In this document: positions 19,233-28,098 of the stretch, one piece after another
How positions within the stretch are numbered: the stretch's first letter is position 1
Layout of the letters: every line of letters starts with the position of its first letter
Notes under the pieces: model-generated
Database searches by the model: none
Seen by the model: only the letters and a program-made list of their open reading frames with translations
Told to the model about the DNA's origin: nothing
Assembly: GCF_002160025.1 (NCBI RefSeq)
Contig: NZ_NFJU01000007.1
Span: forward strand, 62,001 to 126,000
Direction of reading: 5' to 3'
From: Anaeromassilibacillus sp. An200
GTDB lineage: Bacteria > Bacillota > Clostridia > Oscillospirales > Acutalibacteraceae
Length of the DNA: 64,000 nucleotides
Position numbers and translations under genes: made by a program

Positions 19233-20129
19233 ATGCGTTATTTGGCTGCACACGAGCGTGCCTCGCGCGGCACGTTTGATTTTCCAATTGAACTGTATCA
19301 TGTTGACATCTCCCATCCCCGTTATGAGATGCCGTTCCACTGGCATATGGAAGCCGAGCTTCTCTTCGTTCTGGAGGGAGAATTTGCCCTTTCGGTGGAG
19401 GGAACCGAGTACGACGCACACCCCGGCGACTGCTTTTTTCTTCCCGGCGGCGCAATTCACGGAGGTTCTCCCGACCACTGCGTCTACGAATGCCTTGTCT
19501 TTGATATGGACCGCTTCCTGCCGGAAAGCGCTGTATGCCGCCGCAAATATGCCGCCGCACTGGGAGACGGAGCGCACATCCGCACCCATCTGCCTGCCAA
19601 AAGCCGCGCCGCGCAAGCCGCGCTCTCCCTCTTTTTCAGCATGGAAAAGGAGCAGCCCGGCTATGAATTCGTCACAACCGGGCTGCTCTGGCAATTTTTC
19701 GGATTGATTGTGCAGGAAAAGCTCTTTGTCCCCGATTCGGAGGAATCCCGCATCGGGCGGCAGAGAGCGGATCAAATGAAAAGCGTCCTGCGGCGGATCC
19801 GCCGGGACTATGCGTCTCCTCTCACGCTGGATGATCTGGCGGCGGAGGCGGGCATGAACCCGCGCTATTTCTGCCGCGTCTTTCGCCAGATGACAGGGCG
19901 CACGCCGATTGATTATTTAAATTACTACCGGATTGAGTGCGCGGCGGAGCTTCTGTGCACGGAGGGAGACAGTGTTACCGACGTCGCCCTCGCCTGCGGC
20001 TTCAACGATCCGGGCTATTTCGCCCGCCTGTTCCGCCGCCACAAGGGCATGTCCGCCGCCGCATACCGCCGTCAATACGGGGAATATCTCCCCCCGAAAC
20101 AGGAGGAATCCGGAAATGAACCAGTCTGA
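19233..20129 (+). CDS. AraC-family regulator with cupin sensor domain
   Basis: Cytoplasmic activator of 298 residues. The N-terminal cupin (FHWHMEAELLFVLEG with metal/sugar-binding His, then HPGDCFFLPGGAIH) would bind the sugar. The C-terminal 100 residues carry two HTH motifs (LDDLAAEAGMNPRYFCRVFR and VTDVALACGFNDPGYFARLF). AAAGGAG sits six bases before the ATG; the longer upstream frame has no support. Its divergence from fucA makes it the probable fucose-responsive activator. Confidence 0.88.
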   Translation: MRYLAAHERASRGTFDFPIELYHVDISHPRYEMPFHWHMEAELLFVLEGEFALSVEGTEYDAHPGDCFFLPGGAIHGGSPDHCVYECLVFDMDRFLPESAVCRRKYAAALGDGAHIRTHLPAKSRAAQAALSLFFSMEKEQPGYEFVTTGLLWQFFGLIVQEKLFVPDSEESRIGRQRADQMKSVLRRIRRDYASPLTLDDLAAEAGMNPRYFCRVFRQMTGRTPIDYLNYYRIECAAELLCTEGDSVTDVALACGFNDPGYFARLFRRHKGMSAAAYRRQYGEYLPPKQEESGNEPV

Positions 20130-20892
20130 CATTCTGCAAACCGCGCTTGAGCAATCCGCCCGCGACTACGGCTGCGCACCGGGGGATTTTCTTCAGCCGG
20201 ATCCCAAGACCGTCCTCTCCCGCCAAAACGAGGGGGCCAGGGTTTATCTTCCGCTTCCTCTGGCATGCAGCCTGGTCTCCTACGGAAACAACGTCGTCGC
20301 TCAGACCAGCGAAGATCTTTTGGAGCCGGTGCTGGCCTTTCTGCGCCGTTTTCCGCCGGAGCACTGCTTTGAAACACCGAACCTTTACGTCCTCAACAAT
20401 CTGCTGGCTTCGCACGATCAAACGATCTGCTTCATGGCGGAATATTTCCTGCCAAGGCTCGAACGTCTGCGGCCTCTTTCCTGCCCCTATCCCATCCGGC
20501 TGCTCGGCCGGTCCGATTTCGCGGATCTCTATCTGCCGCAATGGAGCAACGCACTGTGTGACAAAAGGCCCGAACGCGACGTCATGGCTGTGGGCGCATA
20601 CGACGGGGAAACGCTTGTCGGCCTGGCGGGAGCGTCCGCCGACTGCGAAACCATGTACCAGATCGGCATTGACGTGCTGCCTGCCTACCGCCGCCGTGGA
20701 ATCGCATCCGCGCTGACCAGCCGCCTGGCGCTTGAAATTCTTGCGCTCGGGAAGGTCCCCTTCTACTGCGCCGCCTGGAGCAATCTGCGATCGGTACACA
20801 ACGCCCTGCGCTCCGGTTTTTCCCCGGCATGGGTGGAAACCACCGCGCGGGCACGCTCCTTTGTTGATTCACTCAACGCGGGGGAGGGATGA
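20116..20892 (+). CDS. GNAT-family N-acetyltransferase
   Basis: 258 residues; starts inside the end of the AraC gene (14-base overlap) behind AGGAGG, so it is co-translated with that regulator. The C-terminal third has the acetyl-CoA motif: QIGIDVLPAYRRRGIASALT near residue 190, then WSNLRSVHNALRSGFSP. The N-terminal half is not a recognised domain. The substrate is unknown; the link to fucose metabolism is only positional. Confidence 0.82.
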   Translation: MNQSDILQTALEQSARDYGCAPGDFLQPDPKTVLSRQNEGARVYLPLPLACSLVSYGNNVVAQTSEDLLEPVLAFLRRFPPEHCFETPNLYVLNNLLASHDQTICFMAEYFLPRLERLRPLSCPYPIRLLGRSDFADLYLPQWSNALCDKRPERDVMAVGAYDGETLVGLAGASADCETMYQIGIDVLPAYRRRGIASALTSRLALEILALGKVPFYCAAWSNLRSVHNALRSGFSPAWVETTARARSFVDSLNAGEG

Positions 20893-20900
20893 TCCCCGGT

Positions 20901-21662
20901 TCAGCTGGCGGACTTCATATGCAGGCGCAGACGGTCGGAGATCATAGCGATAAACTCGCTGTTGGTCGGCTTGCCGCGCGTGTTGTGGATGGTATACCCA
21001 AAATACCCTGTCAGCACATCGACATCTCCCCGATCCCAGGCCACCTCGATGGCGTGACGGATGGCGCGTTCCACGCGGGAGGGCGTGGTGTCGTAGTCCT
21101 TCGCCACGCTGGGATAGAGCTGCTTCGTAACAGCATTGATGATATCCGGCGTGCGCACCGCCATTAAAATGGAATCGCGGAGATAGTGGTATCCTTTAAT
21201 ATGGGCCGGAACGCCGATCTGGTGCAGGATCTCCGTCACCTGGATTTCCAGCGGCTCCTCCCCCTGCGCAGCGCCGGATGCCGGCGGCGGTGTGAGAGCC
21301 GCGATTTGCAGCACGCGCTCCGCCAGCTCACTTGCGTCAAACGGGGACACCATGAAATAGGATGCGCCCGATCCCATCACCTCACGCTCAATCGCGGGAC
21401 TCGTAAAGTTGGAAAGGATAAGAAAAACGGGAACGTCCTTTTTGCCTGCGCAGGCCTTCATCACCCCAATTCCGTCCAAACGCGGCATAAACAGATCCGC
21501 CAGCACGACATCGGGGTGCTCCGACTCAATCTTTTCCAGCAGCACCCGGCCGTCACGCTCCGTGCAGATTACCGTCATTCCCGCCTCTTCCAAAGCAGGA
21601 ACATATTCCTGCATAAATTCCCCACTGTTTTCCGAAATCAGAACTTTTAACCGCTTTTCCAT
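20901..21662 (-). CDS. spo0A: Sporulation master regulator Spo0A
   Basis: Response regulator of 253 residues. The C-terminal Spo0A DNA-binding domain is strongly conserved (IKGYHYLRDSI, TPSRVERAIRHAIEVAWDRG, KPTNSEFIAMISD). The N-terminal receiver keeps the phospho-acceptor Asp56 (LADLFMP). However, the acidic pocket reads SEN at residues 10-12 instead of the usual Asp pair, and the conserved Lys before the last strand is Ser (MVSPFD). No spoIVB is next to it. Shows the window comes from a spore-forming lineage. Confidence 0.92.
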   Translation of the reverse strand: MEKRLKVLISENSGEFMQEYVPALEEAGMTVICTERDGRVLLEKIESEHPDVVLADLFMPRLDGIGVMKACAGKKDVPVFLILSNFTSPAIEREVMGSGASYFMVSPFDASELAERVLQIAALTPPPASGAAQGEEPLEIQVTEILHQIGVPAHIKGYHYLRDSILMAVRTPDIINAVTKQLYPSVAKDYDTTPSRVERAIRHAIEVAWDRGDVDVLTGYFGYTIHNTRGKPTNSEFIAMISDRLRLHMKSAS

Positions 21663-21694
21663 GGATTGATCCCCCTATGTGATTGATTCTGTTA

Positions 21695-21726
21695 CCAATA
21701 TTACCATATATTGGAATAAATAGCAA
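21695..21726 (-). promoter_or_regulatory. Putative spo0A promoter with overlapping palindrome
   Basis: On the minus strand TTGCTA (plus 21721-21726), 17 bases, TAATAT (plus 21698-21703). An inverted repeat CCAATAT-N6-ATATTGG at 21695-21714 overlaps the -10 and spacer, an operator-like position. No canonical 0A box was seen. Confidence 0.5.
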
Positions 21727-21796
21727 TACATAGAGTGGAATTTTTTGGAAAAACCTCGCTTTTCACGGGAGTCCTTCACAGACAGACGTTTTCCGC

Positions 21797-23830
21797 TCAT
21801 AAAGCCTCGTCCCGAACACCGCTGACAATGCCGTAATAAGCCCGTGAGGTTACGCGGTAAATCAAAAGGTAGCACACGGCAAACACCAGATAACATGCCA
21901 GTGTGATGATCACCAGAAGCGTAACATTGGTCAGCCCGAACAGCATCAAAAGCTTCTGAAGCATCGGGAAAGCAAAGGCCAGATGCACGCCCGCGAGAAT
22001 CAGCGGCAGGAAAAAGACGGTGAGGATCTGGGAATTGATGCTTTTGCGGATCTCGCGCTTTGTCATACCCACCTTCTGCATGATGGCAAACCGGGATTGA
22101 TCCTCGTATCCCTCGGAGATTTGCTTATAATAAATGATCAGGACCGCTGCAAAAACAAACACCACGCCGAGCAGCACACCGAGGAACAGCAGACTGCCGT
22201 ACAGGGAATAAAACCCTTCCCGCTCTGCGGCCACGCTGTCACAGCTGATCATCACAAGCGTTTCCTGCGACTGCTCCCGGAGCTCTTCGAGCTTTTCCCA
22301 AATCTGATCCTGAATGGCGATCTGCTGCGGATCCGGGCAGGAAAGATCAAAGGCATAATTCCAGGTATAATCGATCCATTCGCCCTGGCCCGCGTCGATC
22401 ACCGGCTGCACCGCGGCTTCCAGATCGGGTACAAACAGATAAAGGGTGGGAATAATCTGCATGGCGGCTGTTCCGTTGCTCACAAACGAGGGCGCCATTT
22501 TCTTCACCCGAAGCTCCGGACCGTTTTCCACTTGGATTGTCCCGCTGGTGGAAAAGTTTTCATGGGTGGAATAGAGGATAACCTCATTCTCCGCCAACGT
22601 TTCCTGCGTACCCATCAGCGTATTGTAATCCTCAATGGGAATCAGGAAGATCTGCCAAACCTCAGACGCGTACTGCGCAAAGTTCAGATCCAGCTGGATT
22701 TGACCGTCCTGCACCACCCCGGCAAACAAGGCAGCGCGGTAGTCCAATACCCGCTCCGGCTCAAGCCCAGCTCCGGCGCAGATGTCATGAGCAGCTGTGC
22801 GCATCTCATCCACCCAGCCGCCCTCGAGATCGGACAGCTGCTCCATCGTCAGAGTCAGATCCAGATTACGTGGATAGCGGGTGCGCAGGCTGTCCTCCGC
22901 GCCGGCATACAGGCAGACGGTGGTGGAGATCATCACCAGAACCATTGTGCACAGAATACAGATGGAAGCCAGTCCCGCCCCGTTTCGCTTCATACGGAAC
23001 ACCATGGACGAGACGGAAACAAAATGGTTGGTGCGGTAGTAATACCGCTGATTTTTTTGCAGCGCACGGCAGAACGCCACGGACGCGGACACAAACAGGA
23101 GATAGGTTGCGGCAATCACCATAAGAACCGCCACAAAAAAGAGCAGAAGCGTTTGGACAGGATCCTGGATGCTCACGGCAATCCAGTACGCTCCGCCGAG
23201 GAGCAGAAGCCCCAGCACAGCCAGAAACCAGTTGGCTTTGGGCGGTTTCTCCCCCGCGTTTTCACTGCGCAGCAGCGTGATCGGGTTTGTGAGCCGGATC
23301 TGGCGCAGGGTGTCCAGCAGAATCAGCCCGAAAATCACCAGAAAGATAATCAGCGTGCGCTCCAGGGATCCGGGGGAGATCCAGAGAGTGTAGCCCGCTG
23401 TGCCGCCGAGCAGATAGAACACACACATTTCCGCCAGCTTGGAGAACACAATCCCGGCCAGAAGGCCGCCCGCCAGCGAAAGCACGGCGGTGATTCCCGA
23501 TTCCCACAGCAGCACCACGGCAATATGGCGTTTTCCCATACCCAGAATGTTATACAGGCCGAACTCCTTTTTTCTGCGCCGGATCAGAAACGAATGGGTG
23601 TAAAACAGGAAAATGAGTGCGAAAAAGGTGATGACAAACGAACCAAGATTCAGACAGCCCTGCATCACATCGCCGCCCCGCATGGCACGAACCGCTTCGC
23701 TCGCGCTCAAAAAGGTGACGATATACGTCATCATGACCATGCCAGCGCAGGTCAGCAGATACGGCAGATACAGCCTGCGGTTGCTCCGGATCCCCGTCCA
23801 GGCCAGCCTGCGGTAAAACCCCTGCTTCAT
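21797..23830 (-). CDS. BceB/FtsX-type ABC transporter permease
   Basis: Permease of 677 residues. One helix near residues 18-40 is followed by groups of helices, a large extracellular region of roughly 200 residues between about 310 and 520, and a final set of helices. This is the ten-helix BceB layout of peptide-antibiotic resistance transporters (bacitracin, lantibiotics). It overlaps the ATPase gene by four bases. No BceRS-type two-component system is adjacent; a palindrome upstream of the ATPase gene may be the target of one elsewhere. Confidence 0.85.
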   Translation of the reverse strand: MKQGFYRRLAWTGIRSNRRLYLPYLLTCAGMVMMTYIVTFLSASEAVRAMRGGDVMQGCLNLGSFVITFFALIFLFYTHSFLIRRRKKEFGLYNILGMGKRHIAVVLLWESGITAVLSLAGGLLAGIVFSKLAEMCVFYLLGGTAGYTLWISPGSLERTLIIFLVIFGLILLDTLRQIRLTNPITLLRSENAGEKPPKANWFLAVLGLLLLGGAYWIAVSIQDPVQTLLLFFVAVLMVIAATYLLFVSASVAFCRALQKNQRYYYRTNHFVSVSSMVFRMKRNGAGLASICILCTMVLVMISTTVCLYAGAEDSLRTRYPRNLDLTLTMEQLSDLEGGWVDEMRTAAHDICAGAGLEPERVLDYRAALFAGVVQDGQIQLDLNFAQYASEVWQIFLIPIEDYNTLMGTQETLAENEVILYSTHENFSTSGTIQVENGPELRVKKMAPSFVSNGTAAMQIIPTLYLFVPDLEAAVQPVIDAGQGEWIDYTWNYAFDLSCPDPQQIAIQDQIWEKLEELREQSQETLVMISCDSVAAEREGFYSLYGSLLFLGVLLGVVFVFAAVLIIYYKQISEGYEDQSRFAIMQKVGMTKREIRKSINSQILTVFFLPLILAGVHLAFAFPMLQKLLMLFGLTNVTLLVIITLACYLVFAVCYLLIYRVTSRAYYGIVSGVRDEAL

Positions 23831-24591
23831 ACCGGATCACCGCCTGTCGTCAGCACCGTGAGCGCTTCGGAAATTTTCTGATACAGCTCGCTGTCCGTGG
23901 AAGAACCGCGATAGATTTGGTGGAATACCTCGCCGTCACGGATGAACAGGACGCGACCCGCACGGCTGGCCGCCTTGACGGAGTGCGTAACCATCAGAAT
24001 GGTCTGGCCGGAGCGGTTCACCGCGGCAAACAGATCGAGCAGTTCATCCGTCGCACGGGAATCGAGCGCTCCCGTCGGCTCGTCGGCCAGAATCAGGCGG
24101 GGATTGGTGATCAGCGCGCGTGCCACGGCGGCACGCTGCTTCTGGCCGCCCGAAACCTCGTAGGGGTATTTTTTCAGCAATCCCTCGATCCCGAGACTCT
24201 GCGCCACCTGCCGGACCCGCTCCTTCATCTCCTTCGGGCTTTTGCCCGCGAGCACCAGCGGCAGGCAGATGTTATCTTCCAGGGAAAAGGTGTCCAGCAG
24301 GTTGAATTCCTGAAAGACAAAGCCAAGATGATCGCGGCGAAACGCGGCGACCTGCGATTCGCGGATTCCGGCAAGATCCCGTCCGTCCAGACGGACGCTG
24401 CCGCCCGTCGGCTGATCAAGCGCCGCCAGAATGTTGAGCAGTGTCGTTTTGCCGGAACCGGACTCTCCCATAATCGCGACGTACTCCCCTTCCTCCACGG
24501 AAAAGGAAACGTTCCGCAGCGCCTCCACCTTATTTCCTCCCAAGCGGGTGGTATACACCTTTTTCAGCCCGCTGACATCCAACATACTCAT
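23827..24591 (-). CDS. BceA/LolD-type ABC transporter ATPase
   Basis: 254 residues with Walker A GESGSGKTT near residue 40, Q loop VFQEFNLL, signature VSGGQKQR, Walker B LILADEPTGALD and H-loop VTHSV. This is the short-ATPase class that partners FtsX-like permeases. RBS AAGGAGG lies before the first ATG; a second ATG two codons later is also possible. It works with the permease directly downstream to detach or expel cell-wall-active peptides. Confidence 0.9.
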   Translation of the reverse strand: MSMLDVSGLKKVYTTRLGGNKVEALRNVSFSVEEGEYVAIMGESGSGKTTLLNILAALDQPTGGSVRLDGRDLAGIRESQVAAFRRDHLGFVFQEFNLLDTFSLEDNICLPLVLAGKSPKEMKERVRQVAQSLGIEGLLKKYPYEVSGGQKQRAAVARALITNPRLILADEPTGALDSRATDELLDLFAAVNRSGQTILMVTHSVKAASRAGRVLFIRDGEVFHQIYRGSSTDSELYQKISEALTVLTTGGDPV

Positions 24592-24907
24592 GTGAAAACC
24601 TCCTTCTCCACCGCACCTCTCTGCGGCTTCTGAAAACAGGATACCACAATCCTCCGCGCCGCTTCCATCGATCCGTCTTACAATTTGCCCTCACTTCTTA
24701 CGTTTTCGTAAGAAAGTGCGCAAGTGTCCACAGCAAATGAAACCACTTTTTGCGCTCAGGCTTTCTCAAAAGAAGTTGCAGGATACAGCAAAATATGCGA
24801 TAGTAAAAGCAGGAAAACAGCGCTGTCTGAAAAACAGCTTTTGTGCCGGAGTCGTTTCGTACACAAAGGGCAGGCGCGGTTAAAAAATAAAAGAGAGGGA
24901 GCTTGTC
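24592..24907. other. Divergent intergenic region, no gene
   Basis: 316 bases between the ATPase gene and the SMI1-like gene. It contains the operator-like palindrome at 24695-24714 and, toward the ATPase gene, a weak TGGAAG-18-TATCCT promoter (plus 24639-24667). Nothing else recognisable; no small frame with a ribosome site stands out. Confidence 0.7.
24695..24714 (-). promoter_or_regulatory. BceR-like operator upstream of the BceAB-type pair
   Basis: Perfect inverted repeat TTCTTACG-TTTT-CGTAAGAA, about 104 bases upstream of the ATPase start. It fits the TnACA-N4-TGTAA type reported for BceR regulators except for G in place of A. An almost identical site lies at 28146-28165 upstream of the transglycosylase genes. 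The weak -35 of the downstream promoter fits activation. Confidence 0.6.
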
Positions 24908-26815
24908 ATGAATTCTGATTTCCCCATCCAGGAATTGCGGGCTCAGCTGGAGCAGGCGGCAAAAGCGGATCCGGAGCAAAAATACTTCGGCGCGGACCTG
25001 CACAAATACCGTTGGAATCCCCCCGCTTCCCCCGAAGAAGTGGAAGCCTTTGAACAGAAAATCGGAGTGTCTCTGCCGGAAGAATACCGTAATTTTCTGC
25101 TGCAAGCCGGAAACGGCGGGGCTGGGCCATTTTGCGGCCTCTTTTCCCTGGAACAGGTCGAAAGCTGGATGGAATGGGAGCTGGAACCGGATCAGCCGCC
25201 CTATCTCTCCCCGGAACAATGCGATGAGGATTGGGAGGAAAGCGAGGAAAACTGGAAAAGGGGCTGCATCCCCATCGAGTCGCAGGGCGACACCTATTTT
25301 ACCTGCCTGATGGTGACCGGACCAAACCGGGGCCGCGTGGTGTATCTGGATTATGAAGGCAGTTGGGTATTTTTCCCCAGAGAACCGGGTTTTTTGTGCT
25401 GGTACCAACGCTGGCTGCGGGAAATCTGTCTCCATTATAACAAATTTTGGTTCGGTACCAATCTGGACGGCGATGAGCAGGAGCTGCAAGCACAGTACAG
25501 AGAGGCAAAAACGGAAGAGGACAAGCTGTCCATCCTGCACAGTATGGATAAATTCCCCTCCTTCTCTCCTCAAACCATGGAGTTTCTGAAAGCAGCCATT
25601 TGCGAATGGCTGCACACGGAGGACGCCAGGGAATTTTTGCAGCTCGCATACCGTATCAGCCCCGAATTCCTGTTTGATTTCCTCGAAAAAAGGTGGGAAA
25701 CAGGGCAGTATGACGCTGCCGTGCAGGAAATCTGGTATGCACAGTGGCACATCCGGCAGGAAACCGATCGCATCATCCAAAGCTGGTATGCTGCCATTTT
25801 GGAAAAGCTTCCGCAGCTTTCGGAGGACACGCAGGTTTGTGCGGTGGATCTTTTGCAGAAAAGCAGCGCAGTCCGGCTGGAACAAGTCCGCCCGATCTTT
25901 GAGCAGGCGAAGGATCCCGAGAACCGGCTCCAGCTGCTTACATCCTTGTCCCGTTTTGAAGAAACCGCCGAAAACCTGGATCTCTGGCTCCTGGCGCTGG
26001 AGGAGCGCAAAGATTTGAATTTTCTGAAAAAAGCGATCTTGTGTGCTCCAACCGTCTGCGATCCGCGGCTCAAGGAGTCCATTTCCCGGATCCAAAAGGA
26101 TTTTTCCTCCTCTGTGGAGGCTCTTGCTCATTTTGACTATGACAAGGAAGATTCAACGAACCAGTTTTCTCAGCTGCGGCAGGAAGAGGATGTCTGGGAG
26201 AGAGCCTGCAACAAATGGAAAGATCTGTGGTACGAGGAAATCAATCCGAAAGTCCCATCCCTTCCCCGCCCTTACCGTTTGACGATCCGCTTCCATGACA
26301 GGATGGAACTGCACATGGACCAAACTCCGCCCGCAAACGGAATTCCTGTCCACCCCATCGTGGCCACCGCTATCCGCCATCAGTTTCAACGTCTGCCCTC
26401 CGTCGCCTTCTTTTGGAAACAAACCCTTGGAAAGATCAAAGCCCTGACCCTGACACCGAGCGAAAAGCTTGTCCGCCTTGACAACAAGACCCGCACGGCG
26501 GAAATCTGCGCGCCGGGCGACTATCCGCCGCCCAAGCCTTATTATTACACAATGGAAAACTGGTCCGTGATTAGCCTCATGAAAAAACTGAAAAAGCTGA
26601 CCATTTCCCAAATCTGCGTGGAGGATTTTTCCTTTTTGCCGCAATGCCAATCACTGGAACATCTTTCGCTGTACAACACCAATTTTTCCGACTGCCGGGT
26701 GCTTCTGCAAATCCCGCAGCTGAAAAGCGTGGACTTGCGCCTGTGCCGGCTGGAGCATACGGAAGCACTGAAGTCCGCTCCGTTTTCTGTGTGCCTGAAC
26801 GATACGGAGGAATAA
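24908..26815 (+). CDS. SMI1/KNR4-domain protein with LRR-like C terminus
   Basis: 635 residues. The N-terminal ~180 residues form a SMI1/KNR4 domain (SPEEVEAFEQKIGVSLPEEY, then NFLLQAGNGG and a conserved Trp/acidic region). The middle is helical with no recognised domain. The last ~80 residues contain leucine-rich-repeat-like turns (LTISQICVEDFSFLPQC, then LEHLSLYNTNFSDCR). SMI1 domains are frequent in immunity proteins of polymorphic toxin systems, but no toxin is adjacent. RBS AGAGAGGGAG. No signal peptide. Function not established. Confidence 0.75.
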   Translation: MNSDFPIQELRAQLEQAAKADPEQKYFGADLHKYRWNPPASPEEVEAFEQKIGVSLPEEYRNFLLQAGNGGAGPFCGLFSLEQVESWMEWELEPDQPPYLSPEQCDEDWEESEENWKRGCIPIESQGDTYFTCLMVTGPNRGRVVYLDYEGSWVFFPREPGFLCWYQRWLREICLHYNKFWFGTNLDGDEQELQAQYREAKTEEDKLSILHSMDKFPSFSPQTMEFLKAAICEWLHTEDAREFLQLAYRISPEFLFDFLEKRWETGQYDAAVQEIWYAQWHIRQETDRIIQSWYAAILEKLPQLSEDTQVCAVDLLQKSSAVRLEQVRPIFEQAKDPENRLQLLTSLSRFEETAENLDLWLLALEERKDLNFLKKAILCAPTVCDPRLKESISRIQKDFSSSVEALAHFDYDKEDSTNQFSQLRQEEDVWERACNKWKDLWYEEINPKVPSLPRPYRLTIRFHDRMELHMDQTPPANGIPVHPIVATAIRHQFQRLPSVAFFWKQTLGKIKALTLTPSEKLVRLDNKTRTAEICAPGDYPPPKPYYYTMENWSVISLMKKLKKLTISQICVEDFSFLPQCQSLEHLSLYNTNFSDCRVLLQIPQLKSVDLRLCRLEHTEALKSAPFSVCLNDTEE

Positions 26816-26915
26816 GAAAAAGAGAGCGTGACACGCTCCGCAAAACGCGGTATATTGGAGGAAAAAGGAACCGCTGTCCATAACCGGACAGGCGGCAGGG
26901 AGGAGACTTGCCAAC

Positions 26916-27144
26916 ATGGAATGGAAGCTTAAAGTTCTGGAGACGGGCGGAGAAGCGGTGTTTGCGGCCCGCAACGCGATCGACGGCATCTATGAAAATT
27001 CCTCACATGGGGAATGGCCGTACCAGAGCTGGGGCATCAACCGGGATCCGAACGCCTGCCTGACGCTCTGCGATTTGAAAAAAGCGGAAGGCCCCCTTCC
27101 CCGCGCTGACGCAGATCGAAGCGTGGGGTGTGGAAGCCCCATAG
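26916..27144 (+). pseudogene. Internally deleted remnant of a discoidin-like/carbohydrate-binding-type protein
   Basis: A good ribosome site (GGGAGGAG) and ATG open a frame with the block GGEAVFAARNAIDGIYEN then PYQSWGINRDPNACLTL. This is the start of a roughly 150-180-residue discoidin-like protein as I remember the family. Soon after, the expected tail APFPALTQIEAWG followed by TAG is present, but in a different frame (27082-27144). The middle ~100 residues are missing, so this looks like one internal deletion whose length is not a multiple of three. It is not likely to be functional. Confidence 0.6.
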
Positions 27145-27146
27145 TA

Positions 27147-27185
27147 AAAACGCCTGTTCCGAATACTGCACGGAACAGGCGTTTT
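27147..27185. terminator. Bidirectional terminator
   Basis: A 15-bp stem, AAAACGCCTGTTCCG at 27147-27161 with its complement at 27171-27185, and a T6 run. It separates the gene remnant from the convergent transglycosylase gene. Confidence 0.88.
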
Positions 27186-27190
27186 TTATT

Positions 27191-27907
27191 TTACTGTTTA
27201 CCAAACAAACGGCTGGCTTCCTCCTCAGAAAGAACGCCCTGCTCCGTCATGCACCGGATTACCTGGCGCATCCGCTGACCGGCCAGCTCCGGGCTGACGT
27301 CCGGCGAATAAGCAGACGGGGCATTCGGCAACCCGGCAAGCATAACACACTCGGTATCTGTCAGCTCCGACGGTTCCTTATTGTAATACCCCATCGCCGC
27401 ATCGTAGATGCCATAGTACCCACTTCCAAAATAAATGGTATTGACATACAACTCAAAGATTTCCTGCTTGGAACAGACGGATTCCATCTCCACAGCCACA
27501 AAAATCTCGGCAAATTTCCGTTCCAGACGCTTCTCCTGTGTAAAATACTGGTTTTTGGCCAGCTGCTGGGTGATCGTGCTGCCGCCCTCGGCAAAGGAGA
27601 GCGTGCGCAGATCGTTCCAAAGTGCCCGGCCGATCGCAATGAGATCATAGCCCCCATGCGTCCAGAAGCGCTGATCCTCCGCAGCCACCACCGCTTTTAC
27701 ATAGAGATCGGGAAGCTCGTCGAAAGTGGTGAAATGCTCCATGGAACGGATCTCCTCCGCCATCTGTGCGACAGGCTCCTTTTCCAGGGCTTCCCGGGAC
27801 ATCAGATATCCCTTCACACCGAACACTGCCGCCGCCAGGATCCCCAGGCAGAAAACAGCTGTGACCACGGCAAGCACAAGCTTTCCGATACGCCGGATCC
27901 ACTTCAT
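27191..27907 (-). CDS. Monofunctional peptidoglycan glycosyltransferase (GT51)
   Basis: Polymerises lipid II into glycan strands; 238 residues with one N-terminal membrane helix (residues 6-30) and a GT51 domain. The catalytic Glu lies in VVAAEDQRFWTHGG near residue 78; the second motif GGSTITQQLAKN and the block ELYVNTIYFGSGYYGI are intact. There is no transpeptidase domain. I choose the ATG at 27907 (GGAGG seven bases upstream and an ATGA overlap with the small upstream gene) over a TTG five codons earlier. An operator-like palindrome upstream suggests induction by envelope stress. Confidence 0.9.
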   Translation of the reverse strand: MKWIRRIGKLVLAVVTAVFCLGILAAAVFGVKGYLMSREALEKEPVAQMAEEIRSMEHFTTFDELPDLYVKAVVAAEDQRFWTHGGYDLIAIGRALWNDLRTLSFAEGGSTITQQLAKNQYFTQEKRLERKFAEIFVAVEMESVCSKQEIFELYVNTIYFGSGYYGIYDAAMGYYNKEPSELTDTECVMLAGLPNAPSAYSPDVSPELAGQRMRQVIRCMTEQGVLSEEEASRLFGKQ

Positions 27908-28035
27908 TTTCTTTTCCTCCAAACCAGTCCGTACAGCAGCAGAACCGTGCAGAACAGGCCGCCCACCGTTAACCCAAACGTCATTTTGGGGTTTTTGGCT
28001 TTTTCTATGGTAAATTTCCTTTGTCTTGTGCGCAT
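27904..28035 (-). CDS. Small single-helix membrane protein coupled to the transglycosylase
   Basis: 43 residues: a basic N terminus (MRTRQRKFTIEKAKN), one hydrophobic helix (about residues 20-38) and a basic WRKRK tail. AAGGAGG lies seven bases before the ATG and the stop overlaps the transglycosylase start as ATGA, so translation is coupled. Not a family I recognise. Topology and context suggest a membrane partner or regulator of the GT51 enzyme; this is inference. Confidence 0.65.
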   Translation of the reverse strand: MRTRQRKFTIEKAKNPKMTFGLTVGGLFCTVLLLYGLVWRKRK

Positions 28036-28098
28036 TCCGGCGCCTCCTTCCGCATACAGTCCCCGTAAAGTGTCGCCACGGGCTGTTCTCTGCTTTTC

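Noticed and set aside
24592-24907. Riboswitch or small RNA in the divergent gap
   Set aside because: Only a short palindrome and weak promoter elements were found; no conserved riboswitch core was recognised.
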